Program-made: the position numbers and the translations under genes
Assembly: GCF_003086295.3 (NCBI RefSeq)
Contig: NC_092045.1
Location: 23,502,890-23,566,889 of the forward strand
Source: Arachis hypogaea
Taxonomy: Eukaryota; Streptophyta; Magnoliopsida; Fabales; Fabaceae
DNA length: 64,000 bases
Direction: 5' to 3'
Notes under the pieces: generated by a model
What the model saw: only the letters and a program-made list of their open reading frames with translations
Databases searched by the model: none
Told to the model about the DNA's origin: nothing
In this document: piece by piece, positions 22,670 through 32,911 of the stretch
Numbering within the stretch: position 1 is the first letter of the stretch
Layout of the letters: every line of letters starts with the position of its first letter

Positions 22670-23632
22670 ATGGTCTCTGATCTAATCAAAACCGCTCAAA
22701 GTTTCATGACTGAAACAAGATCCTCCATTAGAAACTTGGAGGCACAAGTGGGTCAGCTGAGTAAGAAAGTTACTGAACTCCCTCCTAGTACTCTTCCAAG
22801 CAATACGGAAGAGAATCCAAAAGGAGAGTGCAAGGCCATCAACATGGCCGAATTTGGAAGGGAGGAAGAGGCAGTGATCACCACTGAGGAAGACCTCAAT
22901 GGACGTCCACTAGCCTCCAATGAGTTCCCTAATGAGGAACCATGGGAATCTGAGGCTCACACTGAGACCATAGAGATTCCATTGGATTTACTTCTGCCAT
23001 TTATGAGCTCTGATGAGTATTCTTCCTCTGAAGAGGACGAAGATGTCACTGAAGAGCAAGTTGCTAAGTACCTTGGAGCAATCATGAAGCTAAATGACAA
23101 GTTATTTGGTAATGAGACTTGGGAGGATGAACCCCCTTTGCTCACCAAAGAACTGAATGACTTGACTAGGTAGAGATTACCTCAAAAGAGACAGGACCCT
23201 GGGAAGTTCTCAATCCCTTGTACAGTAGGCACCATGACCTTCGAGAAGGCTCTGTGTGACCTAGGGTCAAGCATAAACCTCATGCCTCTCTCTGTAATGG
23301 AGAAGCTAGGGATCTTTGAGGTACAAGCTACAAGAATCTCACTAGAGATGGCAGACAACTCAAGAAAACAAGCTTATGGACTTGTAGAGGATGTTCTGGT
23401 ACAAATTGAAGACCATTACATCCCTGCTGATTTCATAGTCCTAGAGACTAGGAAGTGCATGGATGAATCCATCATCCTTGGCAGACCCTTCCTAGCCACA
23501 GCAAAGGCTGTGATTGATGTTGACAGAGGAGAATTGATCATTCAAGTGAATGAAGAATCCCTTGTGTTTAAGGCTCAAGGATATCCCTCTGTAACCTTGG
23601 AGAGGAAGCATGAAGAGCTTCTCTCAAAATAG
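22670..23632 (+). pseudogene. pro: E2 Gag C-terminal/protease region, one nonsense codon
   Basis: Continues the gag frame: NLEAQVGQLSKKVTELP, an acidic block (residues ~75-140), a TAG at 23171-23173, then a retropepsin-like domain with ALCDLGSSINLMP (~23246-23285) and [12 protein letters not shown] (~23466-23500). The catalytic motif is D-L-G, as in the E1 and Athila-type proteases. The frame ends at 23632 with no RT following. It would mature Gag and is kept although the polymerase is absent. Confidence 0.82.
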
Positions 23633-23654
23633 AGTCAAACAGAGCCCCCACAGT

Positions 23655-23750
23655 CAAACTCTAAGTTTGGTGTTGGGAGGCCACAACCAACTTCTAAGTT
23701 TGGTGTTGAACCCCCACATTCAAACTCTAAGTTTGGTTTTGGGAGGTTTC
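23655..23750 (+). repeat. Three TCTAAGTTTGGTGTTG motifs after E2 protease
   Basis: Near-identical copies at ~23660, 23693 and 23728, each after 'caaactc' or 'caactt', two followed by GGGAGG. The same motif forms the 3' LTR boundary (26366-26379) and recurs in E6 (44705-44795). Confidence 0.75.
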
Positions 23751-23821
23751 AACATTGCTCTGAGTATCTGTGAGGTTCCATGAGAGCCCACTGTCAAGCT
23801 ACTGACATTAAAGAAGCGCTT

Positions 23822-23839
23822 GTTGGGAGGCAACCCAAT
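23822..23839 (+). ncRNA. Conserved inter-ORF hairpin, E2 copy
   Basis: GTTGGG AGGCAA CCCAAT: six-pair stem (first pair G-U) with loop AGGCAA, ~190 bases after the protease stop and preceded by AAGAAGCGCTT. See the covariation finding. Confidence 0.75.
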
Positions 23840-23969
23840 GTTATATTTATCTATTTTCCATTGTTATTTTATGTTTTATATAAGTTGATGATCATGGGAA
23901 GTCACAAAATCAATTGAAAGAGCAAAAACAGCATGAAAAATAGAAAGAAAAATAGCACACCCTGGAGGA

Positions 23970-24155
23970 AAACTTGCTGGCGTTTAAACGCCAGTAAGGG
24001 CAGCAAATGGGCGTTTAACGCCCAGTCTGGCACTATTCTGGGCGTTTAACGTCAGAAAGGGGCACCAGACTGGCGTTAAACGCCAGGAAGGGGCAAGAAG
24101 CTGGCGTTAAATGCCAGAAATGGGCACCAGCCCGGCGTTTAACGCCAGAATTGGC
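23970..24155 (+). repeat. E2 inter-ORF array of GGCGTTTAACGCC palindromes
   Basis: Six units, for example CTGGCGTTTAAACGCCAG at 23980, with variable spacers such as 'taagggcagcaaa'. It lies between the hairpin and ORF3 and corresponds to 10415-10640 in E1 and 44190-44465 in E6. Confidence 0.9.
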
Positions 24156-24248
24156 AGAAGGAGCATTTTGCTCGCCACTTGGTGCAGGGATGAATTTTCC
24201 TTGACACCTCAGGATCTATGGACCCCACAAGATCTCCACCTACCCCAC

Positions 24249-24280
24249 CACTCTCTCTCTTCTTCCTTCTTTTGCTCGAG
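24249..24280 (+). promoter_or_regulatory. Pyrimidine tract plus AG: possible 3' splice site for ORF3
   Basis: 'ctctctctcttcttccttcttttgctcgag' ends in AG at 24279-24280, 64 bases before the ORF3 ATG. E1 (10081-10105) and E6 (~43750-43770) keep CTTCTTTTGCT(C/T)..AG at the corresponding place. A spliced mRNA for a downstream ORF is known for some env-class plant elements. Here it is inferred. Confidence 0.4.
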
Positions 24281-24344
24281 GATGAGCAAACCTTCTAAGT
24301 TTGGTGTGGTAAAAGCATTGCTTTTTGTTTTTTCATAACCATTT

Positions 24345-25469
24345 ATGGCTCCTAAGGCCGGAGAAACCTCCAGAAAGAGGAAAGGGAAGGCAAAAGCTTC
24401 CACCTCGAGGTCATGGAAGATGGAGAAATTCATCTCAAGGGTGCATCAAGACCACTTCTATGAAGTTGTAGCCATGAAGAAGGTGATCCCCGAGGTCCCT
24501 TTCAAACTCAAAAAGAGTGAATATCCGGAGATCCGACATGAGATCCAAAAAAGAGGTTGGGAAGTTCTTACCAACCCCATTCAACAAGTCAGAATCTTAA
24601 TGGTTCAAGAGTTCTATGACAATGCATGGATCACCAAGAACCATGATCAAAGTGTGAACCCGGACCCAAAGAATTGGCTTACAATGGTTCGGGGGAAATG
24701 CTTAGATTTTAGTCCGGAAAATGTAAGGTTGGCATTCAACTTGCCCATGATGCAAGGAGATGAACACCCTTACACTAGAAGGGTCAACTTTGATCAAAGG
24801 TTGGACCAAGTCCTCATAGACATTTGTGAAGAGGGCGCTCAATGGAAGAGAGATTCAAGAGGGAAGCCGGTTCAACTGAGAAGGCATGACCTCAAGCCCG
24901 TGGCTAGGGGATGGTTGGAGTTTATCCAACGCTCAATCATTCCCTCTAGCAACCGGTCCGAAGTTACTATAGACCGGGCTATCATGATTCATAGCATCAT
25001 GATTGGAGAGGAAGTAGAAGTTCATGAGGTTATATCCCAAGAACTTTATAAGGTGGCGGACAAGTCCTCTACCTTGGCAAGGTTAGCCTTCCCTCATCTC
25101 ATTTGTCACCTCTGTAATTCAGTTGGAGTTAACATAGAGGGAGACATCCTCATTGATGAGGACAAGCCCATCACAAAGAAAAGGATGGAACAAACAAGAG
25201 ATCCCACTCATCATGAAATCCCTGAGATGCCTCAAGGGATGCACTTTCCTCCACAAAACTATTGGGAGCAAATCAACACCTCCCTAGGAGAATTGAGTTC
25301 CAACATGCGACAACTAAGGGTGGAGCACCAAGAACATTCCATTCTCCCCCATGAAATTAGAGAAGATCAAAGAATCATGAGAGAGGAGCAACAAAGGCAA
25401 GGAAGAGACATTGAGGAGCTCAAGCACTCCATAAGATCTTCAAGAGGAAGAACAAGCCGCCATCACTAA
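24345..25469 (+). CDS. E2 ORF3: intact 374-residue plant transposon-type protein of unknown function
   Basis: ATG at 24345 (MAPKAGETSRKRKGKAKA: a basic, nuclear-localisation-like start) to a stop at 25469, with no break. Central domain (residues ~45-290): VIPEVPFKLKKSEYPEI, RGWEVLTNPIQQV, MVQEFYDNAWIT, TMVRGK, RLDQVLIDICEEG, LKPVARGWLEFIQRSI, SNRSEVTIDRAIMIHSIM, LICHLC. The C-terminal ~75 residues are Glu/Gln/Arg-rich with heptad leucines and isoleucines and probably form a coiled coil. No signal peptide, membrane segment or catalytic motif is visible. I believe it matches the Pfam 'putative plant transposon protein' domain. Its retention in an element without pol suggests a cis or structural role. 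Host-gene derivation is an alternative. Confidence 0.85.
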   Translation: MAPKAGETSRKRKGKAKASTSRSWKMEKFISRVHQDHFYEVVAMKKVIPEVPFKLKKSEYPEIRHEIQKRGWEVLTNPIQQVRILMVQEFYDNAWITKNHDQSVNPDPKNWLTMVRGKCLDFSPENVRLAFNLPMMQGDEHPYTRRVNFDQRLDQVLIDICEEGAQWKRDSRGKPVQLRRHDLKPVARGWLEFIQRSIIPSSNRSEVTIDRAIMIHSIMIGEEVEVHEVISQELYKVADKSSTLARLAFPHLICHLCNSVGVNIEGDILIDEDKPITKKRMEQTRDPTHHEIPEMPQGMHFPPQNYWEQINTSLGELSSNMRQLRVEHQEHSILPHEIREDQRIMREEQQRQGRDIEELKHSIRSSRGRTSRHH

Positions 25470-26379
25470 GGTGGACCCGTTCTTTAATCTCCTTGTTCTT
25501 TATTTTTCTATTTTTCGAATTTTTATGCTTATGTTTATCTATGTTTGTGTCTTATTACATGATCATTAGTGTCTTAGTGTCTATGCCTTAAAGTTATGAA
25601 TGTCCTATGAATCCATCACCTTTCTTAAATAAAAAATGTTCTTAATTGAAAAAGAGAAGAATTGCATGAATTTTAAATTTTATAACAGATTAATTATTTT
25701 GATGTGGTGGCAATACTTTTGGTTTCTGAATGTATGCTTGAACAGTGCATATGTCTTTTGAATTTGTTGTTCATGAATGTTGGGTCTTGAAAGAATGGTG
25801 AAAAAGGAGACATGTTACTGAGGATCTGAAAAACCATAAGAATGATTCTTGAAGCAAGAAAAAGCAGTGAATACATAAAAAAAAGAAAAAGAAAAGAAAA
25901 AGAAAGAGAGGAAAAAGAAAAAGAAAAAAATAAAGTCATGATCCAAGGCAAAAAGAGTGTGCTTAAGAACCCTGGACACCTCTAATTGGGGACTCTAGCA
26001 AAGCTGAGTCACAATCTGAAAAGGTTCACCCAGTTATGTGTCTGTGGCATGTATGTATCCGGTGGTAATACTGGAAGACAGAGTGCTTTGGACCACGGCC
26101 AAGACTCATAAAGTAGCTGTGTTCAAGAATCATCATACTTAACTAGGAGAATCAATAACACTATATGGATTCTGAGTTCCTATAGAAGCCAATCATTCTG
26201 AATTTCAAAGGATAGAGTGAGATGCCAAAACTGTTCAAAGGCAAAAAGCTACAAGCCCCGCTCATCTAATTAATACTGATCTTCATAGATGTTTTTGGAA
26301 TTCATTGCATATTCTCTTCTTTTTATCTTATTTGATTTTCAGTTGCTTGGGGACAAGCAACAATTTAAGTTTGGTGTTG
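25470..26379 (+). other. E2 tail and 3' LTR boundary
   Basis: Non-coding. It holds an A/G tract (25877-25931), a ~150-bp block conserved with E1 and E6 (25960-26110), 'GGGGACAAGCAAC' (26349-26361) and TTTAAGTTTGGTGTTG (26364-26379) directly at the LTR start. The boundary motif is not polypurine, unusual for a plus-strand priming site. Confidence 0.75.
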
Positions 26380-28030
26380 TGGTGAGCGGATAATTTATAC
26401 GCTTTTTGGCATTATTTTTAGTATGTTTTTAGTATGTTTTAGTTAGTTTTTATTATATTTTTATTAGTTTTTAGTTAAAATTCACTTTTCTGGACTTTAC
26501 TATGAGTTTGTGTATTTTTTTGTGATTTCAGGTATTTTCTGGCTGAAATTGAGGGACCTGAGCAAAAATCTGATTCAGAGGCTGAAAAGGACTACAGATG
26601 CTGTTGGATTCTGACCTCCCTGCACTCGAAGTAGATTTTCTGGAGCTGCAGAAGCCCAATTGGCGCGATCTCAATTGCGTTGGAAAGTATACATCCTAAG
26701 CTTTCTAGAAATATATAATAGTTCATACTTTGTCCGAGATTTGATGGCCCAAACAGGCGTTCCAAGTCAGCTCAAGAATTTTGGCGTAAAACGCCGGAAC
26801 TGGCACAAGAATGGGAGTTAAACGCCCAAACTGACACAAAAGCTGGCGTTTAACTCCAAGAAAAGTCTTTACACATGAAAGCTTCAATGCTCAGCCCAAG
26901 CACACACCAAGTGGGCACGGAAGTGGATTTTTATGTCATTTACTCATCTTTGTAAACCCTAAGCTACTAGTTCTCTACAAATAGGACCTTTTGCTATTGT
27001 ATTTGACATCTTTTGATCACTTTAGATCTTTAGATCATCTTTGGACGTCTAGTTCTTAGATTATGGGGGCTGGCCTCTCGGCCATGCCTAGACCTTGTTC
27101 TTATGTATTTTCATGGTGGAGTTTCTACACACCATAGATTAAGGTATGGAGCTCTGCTGTACCTCGAGTATTAATGCAATTACTATTGTTCTTCTATTCA
27201 ATTCAACTTATTCTTGTTCTAAGATATTCATTCGTACCCAAGAACATGATGAATGTGATGATTATGTGATGCTAATCATCATTCTCACTTATGAACACGT
27301 GCCTGACAACCACTTTCGTTCTACAAGCAAACAAGGCTTGAATGTTTATCTCTTGGATTCCTTAATCAGAATCTTCGTGGTATAAGCTAGAATTGATGGC
27401 GGCATTCAAGAGAATCCGGAAGGTCTAAACCTTGTCTATGGTATTCTGAGTAGGATTCAAGGATTGAATGACTGTGACGAGCTTCAAACTCCTGAAGGCT
27501 GGGCGTTAGTGACAGACGCAAAAGAATCACTGGATTCTATTCCTACCTGATTGAGAACCGACAGATGATTAGCCGTGCTGTGACAGAGCGCGTTGAACAT
27601 TTTCACTGAGAGGACGGGACTGTAGCCATTGACAACGGTGATGCCCAACATACAGCTTGCCATGGAAAGGAGTAAGAAGGATTGGATGAAGACAGTAGGA
27701 AAGCCGAGAGACGAAAGGGACAGAGCATCTCCATACGCTTATCTAAAATTCTCACCAATGAATTACATAAGTATCTCTATCTTTATTTTATGCTTTATTC
27801 ATAAATCATTCATAACCATTTGAATCTGCCTGACTGAGATTTACAAGATGACCATAGCTTGCTTCATACCGACAATCTCCGTGGGATCGACCCTTACTCG
27901 CATAAGGTTTATTACTTGGACGACCCAGTGCACTTGCTGGTTAGTTGTGCGAAGTTGTGATAAAGAGTTGAGATTGCAATTGAGCGTACCATGTTGATGG
28001 TGCCATTGATGATCACAATTTCGTGCACCA
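26380..28030 (+). repeat. E2 3' LTR (1651 bp)
   Basis: Starts TGGTGAGCGG (one change from TGATGAGCGG) and ends CGTGCACCA. Palindromic modules at 26780-26860. Confidence 0.95.
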
Positions 28031-28256
28031 ATAATCACTATTTTTCCAAATTAACATAACTTCCACTGATCATATATTTTGGATTGTGATTTCTATTTTC
28101 AGATTTTTCCACTCGAACACAATCCAAAATGCACATATATTTGACTCAATTCATGCTTCTCTTGCTCTTTTGCCACTCTGTGCTTCTTTTGCTATTTGCC
28201 TACTTGTTTTCCCACTTTTATTCTTCAATTATATCCTGAAATTTCTACTTTTCAGG
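28031..28256 (+). promoter_or_regulatory. E3 pre-ORF3 leader, right piece, with acceptor-like site
   Basis: After the second copy of the E2 target (ATAAT) come AT-rich sequence and a pyrimidine-rich stretch ending 'ctacttttcag' with AG at 28254-28255, one base before the ORF3 ATG at 28257. E5 has the same arrangement at 2105-2114. Confidence 0.45.
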
Positions 28257-29950
28257 ATGTCTAACCCTCATAACAAGGGAAAAGGCAAAGCAACCACTGG
28301 CAAAAGAAAAAGAGGCGAATCCTCTATGTCCATCCTTGGCATCTTACATGATGATTCCTGGTGGGAGAAGAACTTTACCCCACAGGAAAAAGCTGATCAG
28401 TTGGTACCTGCGGCTGACCCGGTTAAATTTGCAAACAAATACTGTGAGTTGAAATACCCAGTTTTTGCCACATCCAGGAACTTGTACCTGGAAAGGACAC
28501 TCAGAATTCCAAAAGAACTCAAGCAGTACACTTCAAACCAAATTAAACAGAGAGGCTGATTCTTCCTGGAGAGAAACTTGACTGAGATCAACTCCTCCTG
28601 GGTCAGAGAATTCTACTGTAACTACTTTAAGACATCCCTAGATGCAGTACATCTCAGAGGCAAGCAAATTCTGGTTACTGAGGAGGCAATTGAAGACATC
28701 CTCCAGCTCCCTCCTAAATCTGTACACTTCAAACCAAATTAAACAGAAAGGCTGATTCTTCCTGGAGAGAAACTTGACTGAGATCAACTCCTCCTGGGTC
28801 AGAGAATTCTACTATAACTACTTTAAGACATCCCTAGATGCAGTACATCTCAGAGGCAAGCAAATTCTGGTTACTGAGGAGGCAATTGAAGACATCCTCC
28901 AGCTCCCTCCTAAATCTGATCAGCCAGACGGTTACCAAAGGACTGAGGAAGATATGAGATTCATGAGATTTGACTGGGATGCAGTGAAACGGGCTATCAC
29001 TCTTGATCCTTCTGTTCCATGGGTCATGGGAAAGAGTACAGTGGTACCCAAGGGAATCAGGCTAATATATCTGAATGATGAGGCTCGACTATGGCAGCAG
29101 ATTCTGAGTAACTACGTAATGCCAAGCACTCATGAGACGGAGGTGCCAGCTGCTATGATTACCCTCATCTGGTGTGTGATGATGGGTAAGGACTTATATC
29201 TGCCCCGCTTCATCCGGCATTATATGACCAGGGTCCATGTCAGAGGCACCCTCCCTTTTCTATTCCTGATTACTCAGTTGGGTCGCCGAGCTGAGGTACC
29301 TTGGGAAGTTGCTGATGAAAAGCCATCCGCCGCGGACTGCCGAAAGATCATTCCTCACAGTCGGAAGTTTCAGGCTTTAGGCTCCGACCTCCTTTTCTGA
29401 CTGACTCTGCTGAGACAGCTATGTCTTCAGCTGCCCCTTCAGCATCCACTGCCCCAGCTCTATCCTCTACACCCCACCTGCTCCTGAGCCCGTCTATCTT
29501 CTGGTACACCGACTCTTTGACCGCTTAGACCAGATGGAGCGCCGCCACCAGCAGCACTTTGAGAGGTCCGAACATCACAATAGGCGACGTTATAAGAGGT
29601 CTGAGCATCACCACAAGTGACGCTATGAGCACCTCAAGCTGATGATCCAATCCGGTGGCGACATCCCCTCTGAGCCCGACACATCATCAGACACATCTAA
29701 GGAGGAGGCGAGCGATCATGAGGAGGAGGCACGTTCCTAGGCTGAGCAGGGAGGACTCGAGCACACTACACCATATCATGAGGAGCACCACCAGCTACAG
29801 GCTACTGATCCAGAAATTCCTCTACAGTCAGAGCCTCCACTTCAGTAGATCGCTCCTCCTACACTCACAGAGATTGCAGATCTTCAGACTACTACCGAGA
29901 CACCAGCAGCCCATCCCTCCGGAGATGACACTTCCTCACACCCAGTTTGA
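28257..29950 (+). pseudogene. E3 ORF3, broken by nonsense, a tandem duplication and frameshifts
   Basis: Starts MSNPHNKGKGKATTGKRKRG, a basic N-terminus like E2 ORF3. The frame has a TGA at 28557-28559, then a 196-bp tandem duplication (28526-28917) that shifts frame, an open stretch 28774-29400 (VREFYYN.., LRGKQILVTEEAIEDILQLP, LPFLFLITQLGRRAE), and a Glu/His-rich C-terminal part in another frame to ~29950. Order and spacing of VREFYYN, RGK, LP, PS.ETEV and LPF.FLI mirror E1/E2 ORF3, so it is a distant relative in the same position. No membrane segment. Function unknown. Confidence 0.7.
28526..28917 (+). repeat. 196-bp direct tandem duplication in E3 ORF3
   Basis: Segments 28526-28721 and 28722-28917 start with GTACACTTCAAACCAAATTA and differ at about two positions (28549/28745 region and 28616/28812 region). 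196 is not a multiple of three, so the copy disrupts the frame. High identity implies a recent slip or unequal exchange. Confidence 0.92.
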
Positions 29951-29958
29951 GTGAGCAT

Positions 29959-29994
29959 CGAGGACGATGCTATTATTTAAGTGTGGGGAGGTTG
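29959..29994 (+). promoter_or_regulatory. Internal polypurine-tract box of E3
   Basis: GAGGACGATGCTATTATTTA followed by AGTGTGGGGAGGTTG. The same ~35-bp box, ending TTAAGTGTGGGGAGGTTG, recurs at 31640-31673 where it forms the 3' polypurine tract. The internal copy lies 1.68 kb upstream, right after ORF3. E5 has an equivalent internal copy at 35948-35981. Confidence 0.7.
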
Positions 29995-31655
29995 TCATCT
30001 CTGGCATATTTTTTGGTGAACCACTATAGACTCTTATCTTATTTTGTTCATTCTCTGTATTTTATTTTCACATTTTTCTCTTTTTTGTTGCTTTTGTTGT
30101 ACTTTTGCATTCTGCACTTTGGGGTGTATATATCTTGGATATTTTAGCTTAATTTGCACCTCTAGTTTACTAGTTATATATTAAGTGGATTAATTAGCAT
30201 AGTTTACCTTTTTAGCATATGATAAGTTGGTTTAATTGAAAATAAAAAGAGTAAACTAGGAACTTTAGTAAATTAAAACAATCCACACATCTTGTATATA
30301 TAGCATTACATGTTAGTTAGTTAACAACATTTCTTCAAGGAGAAACACTAAGATTTTAAGGGGCACCTTAAGATTTACATTGAGTTGAATGGAAACTCTT
30401 AATTTCTACTTGCATGACATACATAACTGATATATGATTTATGAGCTTGAGAACACACAGCCCGTGAGTTTTGAGCTTAATTGTATGGTTACATCAAACC
30501 ATAAATTTCATTCATGTGTGTTTCGCACTTCTTTTTTATGCTTGCAATCATTATTTTGTTTTAATCTATATGTCCAATTATAGAATATAGATGCATACCA
30601 AGAGATGATTGAGGCCATTATTTGTAATTGTGCTCACTTGTCCTAAATAAACCTACCTTTTATGCCATCCTTGTTAGTCCCCTTGAGCCTTTTTACCCCC
30701 TCTTCTATTTTATAACCACATTACTAGCCTTAAGCAGAAAAACAAAATAAAAATCCCAAGTTGAATCCTTGGTTAGCTTAAGATAGATATTGTGTATAAT
30801 TTAAGTGTAGAAAATTTTATGGGAATATGGGATGATAAAAAAAAGTAAGGATTTACACTAAACAAGATGTTTCAAAAATTTTGGGAAGCATGCTTATGTG
30901 AAATCAAAAACAATTAAATTACCATGTGCATTGAAAAAAAAATTAGTATTTAAATAAGGGGATACAAAAATTATCTCGAATGCAATTACAAAGAATCAAT
31001 GCACATGGGACAAAAGTAAAAAATAAAATGCATGAGCATGTAACACAAAAGTGGAAAGGTTTGGGTAGCTAGGTGAAGAATTATGAAATTATATATGTAT
31101 ATGTTAGATGAGATCTTAGACTAGTCAAGGATTCACTTTGTTAGCTCACTTAGCCTTATATATATATATCCTTACCCTTACCTCAGCCCCATTACAACCT
31201 AGGAAAAGACCTCATGATTTTTGTATGTCTATATTCAATAATTGTTGATTGATTAGAGGAAAAACAAAGTTTTAGAAAGCATGACTAGAAAAGAAGAGAG
31301 TGATTAACCCCAAACACTGAGTGACTAGAGAATAAATACACAATCCAGTGAGGGTTCAATAGCTCATTCTCATATGTCCATGTTTAATTATTAATTGTCT
31401 TGCAAGTTGTGAACTATCTTAACTCAATTAAATTGTAATTGTGCTTTAATATGATTTGGCCCTAATTGTACATAAATGATTCCTTGAAGATATGAATTAA
31501 TTTAACTACATGTATGCTTTATATATAGGTGAATAATAACTAGAATTGCATGACTTATTTAGGTAGTTGCATTTAGAATAGATTGTATTGCATATGATTC
31601 CACCATTTTACCTTTACTCTTTTCTCTTGGACTTAGCATGAGGACATGCTATTGC
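29995..31655 (+). other. E3 tail between ORF3 and 3' LTR
   Basis: AT-rich non-coding sequence with blocks shared with E5 36180-37300 (around 'ttggttagc', 'atttaagtgtgga', 'tgagggttc'). No further gene seen. Confidence 0.7.
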
Positions 31656-31671
31656 TTAAGTGTGGGGAGGT
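31656..31671 (+). promoter_or_regulatory. E3 3' polypurine tract
   Basis: TTAAGTGTGGGGAGGT directly before the 3' LTR start TGATAAACC, giving the plus-strand primer site expected at this boundary. Confidence 0.85.
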
Positions 31672-32911
31672 TGATAAACCACTATTTTATGATATATCTT
31701 GTGCTTAAATTGAATGATTTTATCAACTCTTCACCTACTTATTCATATGAATTTGCATGGTTTTACAATTCCTTCCTTATTATATGACATATGAGAAAAC
31801 ATGTTTCCTATGCTTTAAAATTATTAAATTTAATTATCCTTTATTACCATTCGATGCCGTGATTTGTGTGTTGAGTACTTTCAGGTTTTATAGGGCAGGA
31901 ATGACTTAAAGGATGGAAAGAAAACATACAAAAATGGAAGGAAAGCACAAATTGGAGCTTTTGAAGAAATTGGAAGCGACAAGAACGCGTAACCCACGCG
32001 GACGCGTGCTTAGCGCAAGAGCATCGATGCGAGCGCATGGATGACGCGAACGCGTGACTCGTGAAACACAACTAACGCGGACGTATGACTGACGCGACCG
32101 CATGGAAGAGCAAAACTCCAGATGACGCGACCGCGTGACCCACGCGGACGCGTAACGTGCGTGCTCTGCAGAATTTGTAGAAGTTGGCTCCAGCGACTTT
32201 TAGACCCATTTTTGGTCCAGATCCAAGCCCAGAAAACACAGATTAAAGGCTATAAATTGGGAGAATCCACTCATTCATGGAGAGGATCATCATAACATAC
32301 ATTCATAGATATTTTTAGGATTTAGATGTAGTTTTTAGAGAGAGAGGCTCTCTCCTCTCTCTTAGGATTAACATTTATCTTAGGTTTTAGGATTTCTTTT
32401 AGTCATTAGGATTGTTTCTTCATACCAGGTTCAATATTCTATGTTTCTCTTCTACTTTTATTTACTCTGATGCTTTTAATTGTATCTGATTTATGTTGCC
32501 CAATTGGCTTATGAACCATTCATGTTAGGATTTTCTTAATTAATATAATTTGAGGTATTTTAGACTCATGATTATTTTGCTCTGTTTATGCTTTATTCCC
32601 TTTTGGCTTTGGTTAATTAATTGGTAATACTTGAGTTATCAAACTCAGCAGTGGTTGAATTTGGATCGCTCTAAAAGTTGACTGAAACTCGAGGATCAAT
32701 TTAATTAGTCTACTTGACTTTCCTTTATTTAATAAGGGATAACTAAGTGGATTAAGACCCAATTCTCACCACATCTGATAAGGATAACTAGGATAGGAAT
32801 TCCGATTTTCATACCTTGCCAAGAGATTTATAGTAATTGATTTATTAATTCCTGCAAGCTATTTCTCTTGTTCAAAACCTTTTCAAAATCACAAAATATA
32901 CCTTTGCATAA
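31672..32911 (+). repeat. E3 3' LTR, first 1240 bp (interrupted by E4)
   Basis: Matches 2120-3377 of the 5' LTR, with ACGCGT-type modules at 31976-32155 and TATAAATT near 32251-32258, and lacks ~18 bp relative to the 5' copy near 32660. It stops at 'tttgcata' where E4 begins. The final 35 bp of the LTR are at 35785-35819. Confidence 0.92.

Larger units (their letters stand above)
18257..28030 (+). mobile_element. E2: non-autonomous Athila-type element with gag, protease and ORF3 but no RT/integrase (Feral-like)
   Basis: 9,774 bp: 5' LTR 18257-19906, primer-binding site 19913-19930, long leader, gag 21438-22664 (frameshifted), protease 22670-23632, hairpin 23822-23839, palindromic linker, intact ORF3 24345-25469, tail, 3' LTR 26380-28030. 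LTR ends, primer-binding site, palindromes and tail match E1, yet no RT, RNase H or integrase sequence lies between protease and the hairpin. E6 has the same layout, so the absence is a family feature and not a private deletion. LTRs are roughly 97% identical by eye. Confidence 0.93.

Noticed and set aside
24345..25469. ORF3 as an envelope protein
   Set aside because: No signal peptide, transmembrane helix or fusion-like segment is visible; only its position resembles env.
18257..28030. E2 as a private internal deletion of an E1-type element
   Set aside because: E6 has the same pol-less layout at an independent site and both differ from E1 in Gag length and leader, so the form is inherited.
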